Below, piece after piece: positions 12,579 to 23,430 of a stretch of DNA of 64,000 nucleotides. The position numbers and the translations under genes were made by a program. Positions within the stretch are counted from its first letter, which is position 1. The number at the start of each line of letters is the position of its first letter. Origin of the DNA: Solenopsis invicta. Its lineage: Eukaryota; Arthropoda; Insecta; Hymenoptera; Formicidae. The notes under the pieces were generated by a model. That model did no database searches. It had not been told where the DNA came from and saw only the letters and a program-made list of their open reading frames with translations. The DNA is taken from positions 14,749,635 to 14,813,634 of the forward strand of contig NC_052679.1 in NCBI RefSeq assembly GCF_016802725.1, written 5' to 3'.

Positions 12579-14930
12579 TTTTGCTGCTTTCATCGACTAG
12601 ACGAGCGAAAATTTTCCAAGTCCACTCGCGTCGTGTGCGCTCCAATATAAGGCCAGCGCGCCGTCACACAGAGCGTTTCGCGTGTAATCATATTTACATT
12701 TATTATATTAATCAAATTGCAAATAATAAACGTGGAAAAGAAAACGTGAAATACATTTTACGTAGATATAATTTTTATTTTAATTTTTTAATACATGTAA
12801 TTCTCTGAATATAATAAATCTAAATATTATTTCCGGGGTGCTTTAAGTTTAAATATGTTATATTCAAAGGATTACGATCGGTAACACATCGGAAAGAGTT
12901 TAGATTGTTTTCAATAAACCTTCTGCAACGCTTCGAGTGCAAGAATCGCGGACGTTTCGCTATCCCGGATACATTTGAAAAAATGTCGCGGACATAATTT
13001 TTCGCCACCTTTATGAAACGTTTCACATTTTCAATTCACAATAAATATTTCTGAGACGTATCTCCGATCAATTTCGGTGCCGCACGATGCTTGTATATCA
13101 CACTGGTTTAACGGGTCTATTTAAAAATTTGACTAGATTACTAGATATCAGCTAGATCACTTGATCGACTGTATCGATGGTATTTGATCCCCGTTGGAAG
13201 CGTCCTATTGTATAGGATAATTTCATTGGAATAGATTTCCTCTTTCGCTATCTCTCGCTGGCGGTATTTCATTCCCGCGCGCTCGATACACATGCTTTGC
13301 GTATACTCAGATAACAGATGATATATATGTATATCTACACGGCAGCGCGATACTGTTTTCCTCCCTCCTCACGCCCGGGCCAACATTCGGTACAAGTTAT
13401 TCCACCGTTGCACCAGCGTTAATTCCGATTGTAGAATTGGGGGTCATTAAACGCAAAGCGGCAACATGGCAACAGATTAAATTACGCACTCTGTGTTAAT
13501 TTAATTTAAAAAAAGAAAAAGAAGATGCCCGAAGGAGCGCCCGATTAAAGCGACCTGCGCGCATATTCGCGTGAAAGCCAGAAGTCATTTTATTTGCAGA
13601 TCTTTTATCAAGATCTAATTATAAGAGAAGAGATTTAAGATCTCTTTTTCATTAGATTCACGTTATCCGGCGCGTTCATCATCGTATATAGCAATAAAGA
13701 CAAAACTGGAAGTTCGTTCCCCGAACAATCGGCAACCCAGTAACCTTTCGGTCAACCTGGCATTCCAGTTACAAAGTTCGCAGTTTCAAATTGCATCCAT
13801 GGATTATGGGAGTTTACCGGTGCACGAACATGTTTATATATAGTTAGGCACGCCACCATTAGTTTATGTGGCACGAAAATTTGTTCCCGCGAGAAATGCG
13901 AGAAATTGCAGCGAGAAAATCCCGAAGATGGCAAAAGTGTATCCAGCTATTGTCCAAGAAAATCATTTCACGTGATAAATTGCGTCTCATTAAAATGCAA
14001 CGAGCTCTAACAATTCTCATTTATTTTATCGATGTCATCCACAGTAAAATACGCGCGGCCTTCTTATCGTTCAAAACGGTAGAATCGCCCTCATCCATTT
14101 GGTATCTACGTGCTGCCTGTGCGTGCAAATGCGTGGATAGCTTACTGCATGCGGGAAATAAATTTTAACAAATTTCCGTTCGTGGAATTTCCGCGAACGC
14201 AAAAATAAAAAGCATTCAAATGCGGGTCGCACAGCGCGACACAATGGAATATCACAATTTTCTCAGTCATTATATACACTTGGTTCAACTGAAAGAAGAA
14301 TTTTTGATCAAAAAATACTAATGCAATTTACGAGAGACAACACTCGTGATTAAAAATAATACGCTTTAAGAACAATATCTTAAAAATAATATTAAAGCAA
14401 ACTCTTAAAAAAATATTAACAGGCGATTATCATTTTCTTCTCAATTTATCAATTATGTTAATTTCAAAATTAATTCATCACAGCCTTTTGTATTTTGAAT
14501 TTATATAAAGTTAAAGAACATGTGACATAAGATTTAATGTAATATTTCTTATATATTAAAAAAAAAATGCAATATCTCATGTTTCGAACACAGCTCTTCA
14601 ATTGAATCAGAAAAGTAATATCACAGAATTAAATTGACAATCAATTTAATATTACTGATGTACCAGCATCTCTGAGATCACCACCCGCCTCTGTTTCCGG
14701 AAAATGCCATTTTAATTAAAAACAAACAAAATATATGTATTTAGAAGTTAAATAATCTATAAAAACAGGTAAATTTATCGTTTAGATTTAACGCAAATGC
14801 AATTGATGATATTTCGTTTTCTTAATTTAAATATTTCCATATTATAGCTTAGACTAGATTAAATAAATGTTTCCTATTAAAGAAAATACAATAAAACGTT
14901 CAACGGGTGTCGAGGATTAACTTTATGAAA
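12579..14930. other. single-copy spacer, several GC-richer stretches
   Basis: GC-richer parts lie at 12,590-12,680, 12,880-13,420 and 13,530-14,230. A TATA-like TATAAGG at 12,646 sits in a CpG-rich context but has no other promoter evidence. CGTTCGTGGAATTTCCGCGAACG-type inverted halves lie near 14,176-14,198 and enclose GGAATTTCC. Short frames are unrecognised. Confidence 0.4.
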
Positions 14931-16884
14931 AAAAAAAACGTAGAAACTGCTTTTATTCGGATCATACTTTCGATCGAATGAAAAAATGCATAGTATATCC
15001 CATACGTAACATCGTGAGTAAAACGAACGCTTTTAATATCGGTCTACTCGTTCCTTTTCCCTATTTCTTCTTTTCTCGCGTTGCAGCTGCAGCTTTGCAT
15101 CGTAGGCTGCATTGGTACTGTCCAGCGTTATATACTGTTCGGAATAAAACGAGGCGCGAACTCCCCCTCTGCCTCCTCCACTTCCTCTTCCTCTCTCAAA
15201 CCGGAAAAGTTTTATGGCTGGTTGTATACGTTTTGACCGTTTGAAGCGAGCAAGGACGCGAATGCAAGTACGCGCGTGCGCCAACAATTCAAAGCGGAGA
15301 ACGGAATAAAGTTCTTTTTTTCCAAAAAAAGATTTTAAAACCGAAAATAATATTATAATAAATATATTATGACATGTATATTATTATAATGTAAATTAAG
15401 TGTTTTTCATGAAATTTTATAATGAAATCTCAAAACATAAAGCGACAAGGAAATTCATAAAAATTTATTAATAAGATATATTTGCGTGAAACGAAATGTA
15501 GAGCAAAAGAATTACGAAAAAAGTGGCGGGGGGGAAAAATGATAAGTGATATCAAGGGACGCAAATCCATATTTGGACAGTGTTAGTTTAAGAAGTTACA
15601 ATCTCGCCTGTACATAAAGAAAGAAGATGAGTCGCGCTTTTTCTACAAGCCGTACCTCGAGATTTTTTAGCCTCCCCCTGAGGCAAAGAGAGAGGATAAA
15701 TCCACATTTCTCTTAGCTTCTTTAACAGCGTGACAAAAGAGAAGAATTATAGTTGTGCGGCCCTCTTGAGAGAGATTTTATATTTATTTAAAGTGCCAAT
15801 AAAATAGACGAATACGTTAATTAATTTATTGTTATCACTAAAATTCCATTTCCAAATTAGTAGAAGGCAAGTTCCAATTTGCGTGCTTCGATGCCATATC
15901 TTTAACAATACAAGAGATCCGATCTGTTCCATTTAATTAGGAACTAACAAAGTTCATTTTGGTACTGGCGACAACGCGGCCAACAGTTCTACTTCAACGT
16001 TAATTGCTTCGTTCATTGTACCTGCGTGCACGCGGCGACCTTCTCCATAAGTCATCGTTAATTATCGCGTTAGTGTCGAGTTGATATATCGCTCGCTCCG
16101 TTAGTCGGGATTACGATTATCCGCTCGTTTCGAAGCGCAGAGTGGCAACTTAGACTCTCCGGCACTCCGTAATGCATTTCGTTAAATCATACGAATGCAA
16201 AGTTGAGATAGAATTTCGAAGAAATGTGCATTAAATGCGAAAAAGATTATCGAGATTAATATCAATTAATATTACAAATGAAGAATAGTATTCCGAAGAG
16301 AAAAGAGTTTGAAGTAATAATTTCTAACAATTAATTTTGTGATATTACAAAGTATGTACAAAAGATACGTAAGATAACGTGAACATCTAAAGGAAATATG
16401 TTAATTACTTCTTTCGTTAATAAGAAATTAATCTATCATTTGTCTTTAATACAAATTTTATCCTTATTTAGAAAAAAATTATACGGTGCTTGAATAGCCA
16501 GATCAGTGGGATATTGTACTATTTTTTTAATAGAATATCTTTTAATTGATTATGTAAATAAGTGTGATGGAGACAAAAATATGCTTTTCTCTTCAAAATT
16601 TTCTTCTGTTCTTCGAAACTTTAACGTAAATGTCTAAAACTGTCTCAAATCTACATCATTGTTATTGTGAACAGTTTTGAAAGACAAAGTGAAAAACAGA
16701 TTTTCTCCTTCAATATTTCTCAAAAGGTATTCTACTAGAAGACTGCCATTATACTAGAGAACTCTTTGAGCATTGTACGAACCAAGAATGAGAAAATACA
16801 AATTATGAATAATGCTCTTATCATCAGTTATTTTTTTATAACAACAATATAACAACATGTTACAATTTTTTATAACGGTAAGGT
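14931..16884. other. single-copy spacer
   Basis: GC-richer blocks lie at 15,000-15,290 and 15,960-16,200, the remainder being AT-rich. The overlapping frames at 14,978-15,287 read on both strands without recognisable content. Confidence 0.4.
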
Positions 16885-17430
16885 CAGAGGTGAAATAGTC
16901 ACCTTTGATTAGTAACTCGTTACCGTTACGCGTCACTCATTAAAAAAAAAAATAAATAAAAAAAAATAACGCGTAACTCTACTTCGTTACGGAACGAATC
17001 AAGAAACGAGTTGCTTGTTACAATGAATAACGCGTAATGATAATGAGTTATTTATCAAAAGTATTCTAATCTTGACGTCACCATTACTATTATGAACAAT
17101 TGTCACGTCATTAGCAAATTATCCTATTTAAAAATTGACATGTTATCTAATTTAAAGCATCTAATTTGAAGCCTGCTTCCCGCGTTTCCGATTAATTGTA
17201 CATTTGTTAATTTAATAATGGTTTAATAGTTTAATTAATATATATAATAATTGCATTAATAATAGCACAAATGGTTAATTAATAAAATTATGTTATTAAA
17301 TAATTGTATAATTGTTTAATTAATATATTTACTAAATTTGTGTAAGAATCGCTGTTATATTTTAGTTATTATAAAAAAATAAAAGTAACATTTTGATTTA
17401 TTACTCGTAACGCGCTACTTCTCATTTCTG
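16885..17430. repeat. hAT-like non-autonomous element (GTAACGCG repeat)
   Basis: The ends read CAGAGGTGAAATAGT on the left and, inverted, CAGAAATGAGAAGTA on the right, resembling hAT terminal repeats that begin CAGAG. Inside the ends are several copies, in both directions, of TAACGCGTTAC-like words. The AT-rich middle has no frame. The 8-bp sequences outside the two ends do not match, so either the ends are off or the duplication has decayed. Confidence 0.5.
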
Positions 17431-17943
17431 TGACATTATTCCAAACAATATTAAAATCTGTATTAAAAACAAATGATGACAAACGAAACCTTTTAATAAA
17501 ATAAGCAATATTTAACACAAAATTTTCCAGATGTTTACATTATTTTGTCTATGCTTTGTATAATAATCGAAAAGAAAGAATGAATTGTAATTGACGAAAA
17601 AGAATCGCAATTCAAATAATATAATTACGAGCCCGATCCTATCTTTTTACCGTCATACTTTTTACTTTAATATTTGTTTTTTTTTTTAATACGAAAATTC
17701 GCAGGCACTTCCGAAAAAGCACTTCCGAATGAGTTGCGCCGTATATCGGATTTCATTAATACATTATTTAATCTGCATCGAAGAGGCACAGCTCTATCGA
17801 TTCTCGGACATACAGTATGTCGGAAGGTTAACGCCGGTATTATTCCGTAATCCGCCACAAAGGGTTCTTTCGATGCTGCTAATCTGAAATTCTATGGCTT
17901 AGCCTACTTTTCTACATCGCTTACAGATTTATTTTCTGCATAC
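17431..17943. other. spacer
   Basis: AT-rich up to 17,690, then GC-richer. The 63-codon minus-strand frame at 17,667-17,858 is unrecognised. Confidence 0.4.
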
Positions 17944-17995
17944 CTTGCCCCTCCCGGTTTTTGCACAAAACTAGGACATACGAGTCGGGACTCAC
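17944..17995 (-). other. candidate recursive-splice site or 52-nt microexon
   Basis: On the minus strand a pyrimidine-rich acceptor, TTCTTGTGTCTGTTTCAG, ends at 17,996 and is followed at once by the donor-like GTGAGT. An AG|GT join with no bases between is the signature of a ratchet point in long insect introns. Fifty-two bases later, at 17,943, lies a second donor-like GTATGC after AAG. The 52-nt interval is open when read from its first base (VSPDSYVLVLCKNREGQ). It could be a zero-length ratchet point with its downstream pseudo-exon, a real microexon, or chance. Confidence 0.3.
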
Positions 17996-17996
17996 C

Positions 17997-18537
17997 TGAA
18001 ACAGACACAAGAATACGTCTTACGTTAGATTACTTTTTTTAAATACAAAAGACAAAAGCAGGTTATAGTTTTATTTTTTATAAATTATACATTAAGTTTA
18101 TAAAATTATCATGTGTATATGATATTGCAAAAATGTTTTATAAATATTTTATAAAAAATTATATAAGGTGTCCCATTTTATTTCTAACAAGAAAATATTT
18201 TTAAAAATACGGAAGATAGGCAAAAAAGGTTTCAGACAAAAGTTGAATGATATGAAGGGACACAAAAAGAATGATAAAATTATTTTCTCAAAGTGCCATC
18301 ACTATTTTTTTTAAATAAAATTATGAGATCTTTTTACATGATTCTTTTGATTGAACTGTATGTAAAAGTATTACGAGTTATCGAAAAATCAATAGTTTAC
18401 GAAATATTTTATACTTTATTTTTGCATATTTTGACATAAAGTTTAAGATATGTTGTAAGCTATTCAGTCTTTGACAACTATATCTTAATACTTTTATACA
18501 AATTTATACATATAAAAAAGCTACCTGTTAAAAAAGA
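17997..18537. other. AT-rich spacer
   Basis: Contains an AAGGTGTCCCATTTTATTTC stretch near 18,167-18,186 that resembles one end of a Tc1/mariner element, but I found no matching second end. Confidence 0.45.
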
Positions 18538-18539
18538 TA

Positions 18540-19423
18540 GGGTAATCTCGGGTAAGATGGCCATAGTTTTTCAAAATGCAAAAAACGTATTTTTATTTTT
18601 GTTATTTTTTAATAATGTTTGACACTTCACTGAATCTTAAAGTTAATATTGAATTTAAAGAGAAAACGCTTATTAGAAATCAAATATTAACAAAATATTA
18701 TAACATATGCATTGGCCATCTTATCAAAATTTTAAGGAAAAGATGGCCATAGTATTATGGGACAATTGGCTGTACACGTTTTATGTTAAAAATGAATGTA
18801 ATATTTTCTAAAGTAATAAATAAAACTTATAATTTTATATATTTAGTATAAACACATATGTAGATTTTTTATATATATAATTATATATGACTTAGTTATA
18901 ATTATAATATTGCAATAGTAACATAAAAATTTTTAAATTTGATCTTGCAATAATAACATAACAATTATAATTTTTTGAAAGTAAGGAAAAAAAAGCAGAT
19001 TTCTATAATTTAAAGAAAAACAATGTATAAAAAACAAAGTGAGCCATGTCTTGGTCGAATTGTAAGAAAAAGATGATCATAGTGAATTTAAATAAATAGT
19101 GAAAATAAAAGCACAAATTATAAGTCATGTTACAATTTAGGTTCCTTTATTATATACGTAACGTTGATTATGATAGCTTAACAGTAATTTATTCGACGTT
19201 ATCGCAGCTTTTAGAGGACACATGCAAAACTTTGCAGGTAGTCAAAAGTAAAAGTATTATCTAATATTCAGAATAAGATCGTTTCGAATAGTGTACGCAT
19301 ATAAAATGCTGTAAATATTGATTATCTTTCAAAATGATTATAAAAATGCACTATTTCGCAATTATTGGGGAATTTACAGACTATGACCACCTTTCCGTAT
19401 GGCCATAATACCCCAATTTACCC
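18540..19423. mobile_element. 884-bp TIR DNA element with TA duplication
   Basis: It begins GGGTAATCTCGGGTAAGATG and ends with the inverse pattern CATAATACCCCAATTTACCC, giving imperfect terminal inverted repeats of about 25 bp. TA lies directly outside both ends (18,538-18,539 and 19,424-19,425), consistent with a TA target-site duplication. The words GATGGCCATA or close variants recur at about 18,554, 18,713 (inverted), 18,743, 19,071 and 19,398 (inverted), as subterminal and internal repeats. There is no transposase frame, so it is non-autonomous. TA and terminal G runs suggest a Tc1/mariner-like or related superfamily; I cannot be more specific. Confidence 0.7.
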
Positions 19424-19439
19424 TACGTAATTACTTATT

Positions 19440-19440
<1 letters not shown>

Positions 19441-19518
<78 letters not shown>
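19441..19518. repeat. (CA)39 microsatellite
   Basis: A perfect run of 39 CA dinucleotides, 16 bases from the TA flank of the preceding TIR element. The surrounding open frame (HTHTHT...) is an artefact of the repeat. Confidence 0.99.
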
Positions 19519-19522
<4 letters not shown>

Positions 19523-20680
19523 TGCTTTTTTTTTTAAACAACTATGCGTTTTATTTACACCAGTTGTATCTCGTTATTCTGTGCAGAAAAGTGTAAGGTA
19601 CAATTAACAAAAACTAAAGAATTTACGAGGTATGTTACATTTTAATTCGAAATATGATGCAAAATTAAAGTTTAAAATATCTGATAAATTATTGATCTCT
19701 CGATATAATTCTCGATAATTTTACTTCAATAAAAGATCATATAATTCCATTTCAAAATAACTTCGAATAACTAGTACACGTTTAAAAAAAAAACGTGCAA
19801 TACATTAATTCTCATAAATGCTCGAATTCGAGACGTAGAATAACAAAAATTGCAATCAACATGTGCCACACCTGATAAAATAATTTCATATAAATCAAAT
19901 GTCATCAGAGCAGTGCCATTTGTCTGTAGGACATCCCACGTAAATCATCCGCTAATCCATTGCGGCCGCAAATGACTTTCTACGAATGCTAACGAGCGAC
20001 TGCTGCAAATAGAGGTGGAACTACAGCAAGAGTGCAGCATTCGCGCAAGGAAGGAAGCAAAATTGGAATCTCACCCCAGGGTAACATAAATGGCAACCTG
20101 CGTCGCACAGGCACGCGCGCGAACAGACACACTTCCCTTCCCCTTGCCTCTCTTCTTTTCTACCGTCTCATCCCCTGTTCCTTCCTTTTTCTCATTTCCA
20201 CGTCCTGCCCTTCTCTACCGACAAAATCGTGAAATTCTTGTTGTTTGGTTATCTCCTGTTTCGGGGTCGTCAATGTGTTGGCATATAAAGTTAATTTGAT
20301 TTTTATCTCAACCAGCTTTGCTTTGCTCTGCGCACTTTGGCACCCTCACGAAATATCATCCAACTTGTGTATAGCTTGAGAAGAAATCAATTTTACAGAT
20401 AAATCTTTATATATCAATTTAGGTATATATAAAATTTGTCTAAATCCGTCAAAATTAATTTTATCTCTTTTAAAATAAATTTCTCTTCCACGCGTTCGGA
20501 TACTTTTTCCAATAATATTTTTACGCGTTAGAAAAACTTTCGGAGGTCTTCAGTTGAAATATCAATCAAACAGTATCTGGGATAAACTAATACGCAAATG
20601 GCATTTTCTTTTGCCGCTTTAAAGAGAATTTTGCTGCCGTAATGGTGATAAAACAGATGTCGCATTTCTAGCCGCTTAAT
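19519..20680. other. spacer, GC-richer at 19,900-20,350
   Basis: No repeat or gene seen. Frames at 20,032-20,299 are overlapping and unrecognised. Confidence 0.4.
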
Positions 20681-20698
20681 CGTGATTCATGAATCACG
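20681..20698. promoter_or_regulatory. perfect 18-bp palindrome
   Basis: CGTGATTCATGAATCACG is perfectly self-complementary. TGATTCATGAATCA resembles two overlapping half-sites of the bZIP type. A regulatory role is inference only; the palindrome itself is certain. Confidence 0.35.
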
Positions 20699-21196
20699 TT
20701 GAGCTCTTTTCTCGACGGATTAATTTCGAGTACCTCGCTCAAGCACACTCGCGCAACCTAAATCGGATGCTTTTCCATTTGTTTTTTTTTCTTTTTCTCA
20801 CCAATATAAGCTGTCTCTTACATTTTTCAACTTTTTCACGGATAAAAATACACAGTTTGTATTAGATATTATATCGGTATATAATCAGCGAAGAGGAAAC
20901 GAGATTAAAACTGTTATCAATAAATATCAATTTTTAATCAATGCAATTTATACAATGATTAGATTAATAGAAAATTGTTGCACTTGTTAATGAAATTTAA
21001 TCAAAATGTCTAATGTATTATTAATAAACAAATATTTCCCAACTTACAGCTTACTCCCAAGCTTAATCAAAATATTTTTTATATATAGAAACACATGGTT
21101 AAGCCTCTTCTTGATTTACAGATAATTTGTATGAGTCAAAAGAGAATAATTATTAAAACGTATAAAATAAAAGAACAGCGGGAGTTATCGTTACCA
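20699..21196. other. AT-rich spacer
   Basis: No supported feature. Confidence 0.45.
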
Positions 21197-21220
21197 TTTT
21201 TTTTTTTTTTTTTTTTTTTT
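21197..21220. repeat. poly-T tract
   Basis: Twenty-four consecutive T bases. A retroposed poly-A tail on the minus strand is possible, but I see no recognisable element 5' of it on that strand. Confidence 0.9.
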
Positions 21221-21498
21221 AGAATTAACTGACAAGATATTCATGTGACATACATAACATATTTAAAATAACAATTTATTGGAAAAGGATACCTATTACG
21301 CTACAGTTAAAAATTCTTCAAATAAGCGATATGAACAGAACTAACAAAAACTCGAAATGACAAAAAGTACTGGGATTATTAAATAGGAGATGGGATATTG
21401 AATATGACTAACTACATTGCACTAGATATTTTTATCAATTTCTAATTTATAATTCTTACAAGAGTGTCTTGTAATATCTTATATATCTCAAAACTTAC

Positions 21499-21648
21499 TT
21501 TTGTCTTCGTTTTGATTTGGTGACATGGATTCACTGTGTCTTGACGGCTTGGCTGTTAAAAGGTTAATAAGCTGTGTTTTACAATTAGAATCTCTTTGTG
21601 TCATCATTCTATCAATAGTTAAAACTGATTTGTCGTCCACGAAACTTG
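21499..21648 (-). other. candidate 150-nt coding exon
   Basis: On the minus strand a consensus donor, AAAA|GTAAGT, follows position 21,499. The frame before it is open for 50 codons and ends SESMSPNQNEDK. It contains an internal MM that could be a start. The 150-nt length is a multiple of three (phase 1 to phase 1), and a stop falls soon after the donor. The putative acceptor GGTTTAG at 21,649-21,650 has a poor pyrimidine tract, so the 5' boundary is doubtful. I recognise no domain. It could be a first exon that starts at the MM, an exon of an unknown gene, or chance. Confidence 0.25.
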
Positions 21649-21805
21649 CTAAACCACTTCAGTTGCGAGTCATCTAATAACCCCCACCCTTACATATATG
21701 TATAGTATAACTTTGTACGTTGGATACAAGCACATTTTGTCGCCAAATTTAATTCAATTATATCATTTGAAAGTTATATTCAGCATTTACCCAAGTTAGA
21801 CTAAA

Positions 21806-21943
21806 ATGACAAAATTAATATCCGACACTCTCTTTTCAAAATTACGTAAAGAATTTGAAGAAAAGAAGAATATACCGTTGAAAAACTTTCTACTACCACT
21901 GCAATCGAGTTTCAGCGACAACGCAACAAACAGGAATCTTTAG
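21806..21943 (+). CDS. short ORF, 45 residues, unknown
   Basis: An ATG-started frame (context AAAATGAC) encodes a Lys/Glu-rich peptide beginning MTKLISDTLFSKLRKEFEEK, with no signal peptide or membrane segment. After its stop, a frame shifted by one base stays open to about 22,033 and ends STATQVQYKQEKI. That pattern would fit a decayed coding sequence with a single-base indel. No family recognised. It lies on the strand opposite the candidate exon at 21,499-21,648, so the two would not belong to one gene. Confidence 0.2.
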   Translation: MTKLISDTLFSKLRKEFEEKKNIPLKNFLLPLQSSFSDNATNRNL

Positions 21944-22489
21944 TCTCCACGTTATGACAGCAGACTATAAGAAACTAATTTTGAGTACTGCCACCCAAGT
22001 GCAGTACAAACAAGAAAAGATATGATAGTCAATGAGCCATCTCTTATTCAAATTTAAGGATTGTGGCGCCTCACCTGCACTGTTACCATTATTGTTCCTT
22101 TTTCTGGAAACAATTATTATTTTATCTGTTGGTAATAATAACGTTGTTATATTTTTATAGTAACAAATTCAGCCATTACGTTTATTGTTACTTTGATTCT
22201 CTATTATCTTTATACTATTCAATAAATTTGTCTACCTTTTTCATTACATACAAATACGTGTGACAATCGATGTGCCAGATCAAAGGTTATGAGCACTAAA
22301 TGCAATTATAAGTTTTATTTATTTTCATATTTTATAACATATTTTAAATATGGAAAAATATTCACTTTACGTTTTAAGCTGCATTCCGATATTCATTGTC
22401 AATACTGAAAGTTCATAGTACACATGTAACGTGAACTGTAAATTTTCTATACTGCCAATGAATATTGGAATGCATTTTTATAACAGTAT
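21944..22489. other. AT-rich spacer
   Basis: No supported feature apart from the shifted open frame mentioned in the preceding entry. Confidence 0.4.
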
Positions 22490-23430
22490 TAATGTTTAAA
22501 AACAATAAAAATTTTTAATAAAATTCAGGTTTATAAATTCCAATCTAAATTTCTATAAAAATAAATAAAATAACTAAAAAAAAAAAATAAAGATATTAAT
22601 CGAATAAAGGATTTAAAGAATTATTAAGTTTAATAAAAGGAAAAGAACTCGCTATGCATTATAGTTTAAAGTTATATGTTTTAATATTTATTGTTATATT
22701 TCATATTGTTTATTAAACAATGTAATTTTAAAATCTGATATTTTGAAGTAGTGAAACACAAAGGGCTACGAGTTAAACTGGATTGTGATGTTTTTATTGA
22801 AAATAAACAAAACAAACTGCATTATAATGACAAATGTTTTGATCCCTATCTGATTATCTTCAGTGCTTAAAATGGTTCTATTACATACAAATGCATATGC
22901 ATTTGTCGTTCGCAAATGTTCATAATTAAAACTGGTACAAATACGTTGATCGCAATATCGTATTATTGTAAAACTCTTGTCAGATAAATTCCCGACTGGC
23001 AGAGGCTTGTAATTAATGGTAGAAAGCCTCTGCCAGAGTTTATCTGACAAGAGTTTTACAATAATGTGACATCACAACCAACATACTTATATCGGTTTTT
23101 TTTTAATTATGATGAGCATTTGCGAACGACAATGTGTACGTGTTTCGTACAATGGATTAACCTGTATACGTTAAGCACTGAGGATGATTAGATAGGGATC
23201 GAAACGTTTGTCACTATAATGAGTTTATTTTGAATAAAAGCAGCACAATCCAATTTGGTTCGTAGCCCTTTGGTTTTCCACTATTTTGAATTATTGTCTG
23301 CTGGGTCTCGTTTAGTAATTTCAAGCTTCTAATATATCTTGTGCTTTTAGCATTACAAAAAAGTAACGAAAACAGCAACAGATCGTTACTTTCTACGTGC
23401 GGTAGCGCGTTACTTTTTAAACTTTATTAT
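22490..23430. repeat. AT-rich dispersed repeat X, copy 1, split by a foldback element
   Basis: The left part (22,490-22,748) aligns with about 32,060-32,306, sharing AATTATTAAGT blocks and the exact words TAATGTAATTTTAAAATCT / CAATGTAATTTTAAAATCT. The alignment resumes after the foldback, at 23,350, with CATTACAAAAAAGTAACGAAAA against CATTACAAAAAATAATGAAAAA. The right part ends with TAGCGCGTTACTTTTT, linking it to the GTAACGCG element at 16,885-17,430. No coding frame. Confidence 0.45.
22751..23281. mobile_element. 531-bp foldback element, nearly full-length palindrome
   Basis: The whole element is an inverted repeat with TA outside both ends (22,749-22,750 and 23,282-23,283). Outer arms share CAAAGGGCTACGA, TGGATTGTG and GATCCCTATCT. 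The inner arms are a perfect 27-bp match (22,962-22,988 with 23,039-23,065). Inside these a perfect 13-bp stem (CTGGCAGAGGCTT at 22,996-23,008 with 23,024-23,036) surrounds a 15-base loop. There is no transposase. If transcribed, it would form a dsRNA hairpin of about 250 bp. It is inserted in repeat X. Confidence 0.9.

Noticed and set aside
12646..12652. TATAAGG as a TATA box
   Set aside because: A single short match with no initiator or downstream gene in support.
18167..18537. Single Tc1/mariner-like end AAGGTGTCCCATTTTA
   Set aside because: No matching inverted end was found within a reasonable distance.
19399..19596. 65-codon frame with a His-Thr repeat
   Set aside because: The repeat is the translated (CA)39 microsatellite.
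22766..23050. 94-codon minus-strand frame
   Set aside because: It lies wholly inside the foldback element and reads through its palindrome.
23170..23215. Hammerhead-ribozyme-like core (CTGAGGA ... GAAAC) in the foldback element
   Set aside because: The bases that should close stem II do not pair, and the other arm has lost the GAAAC box.
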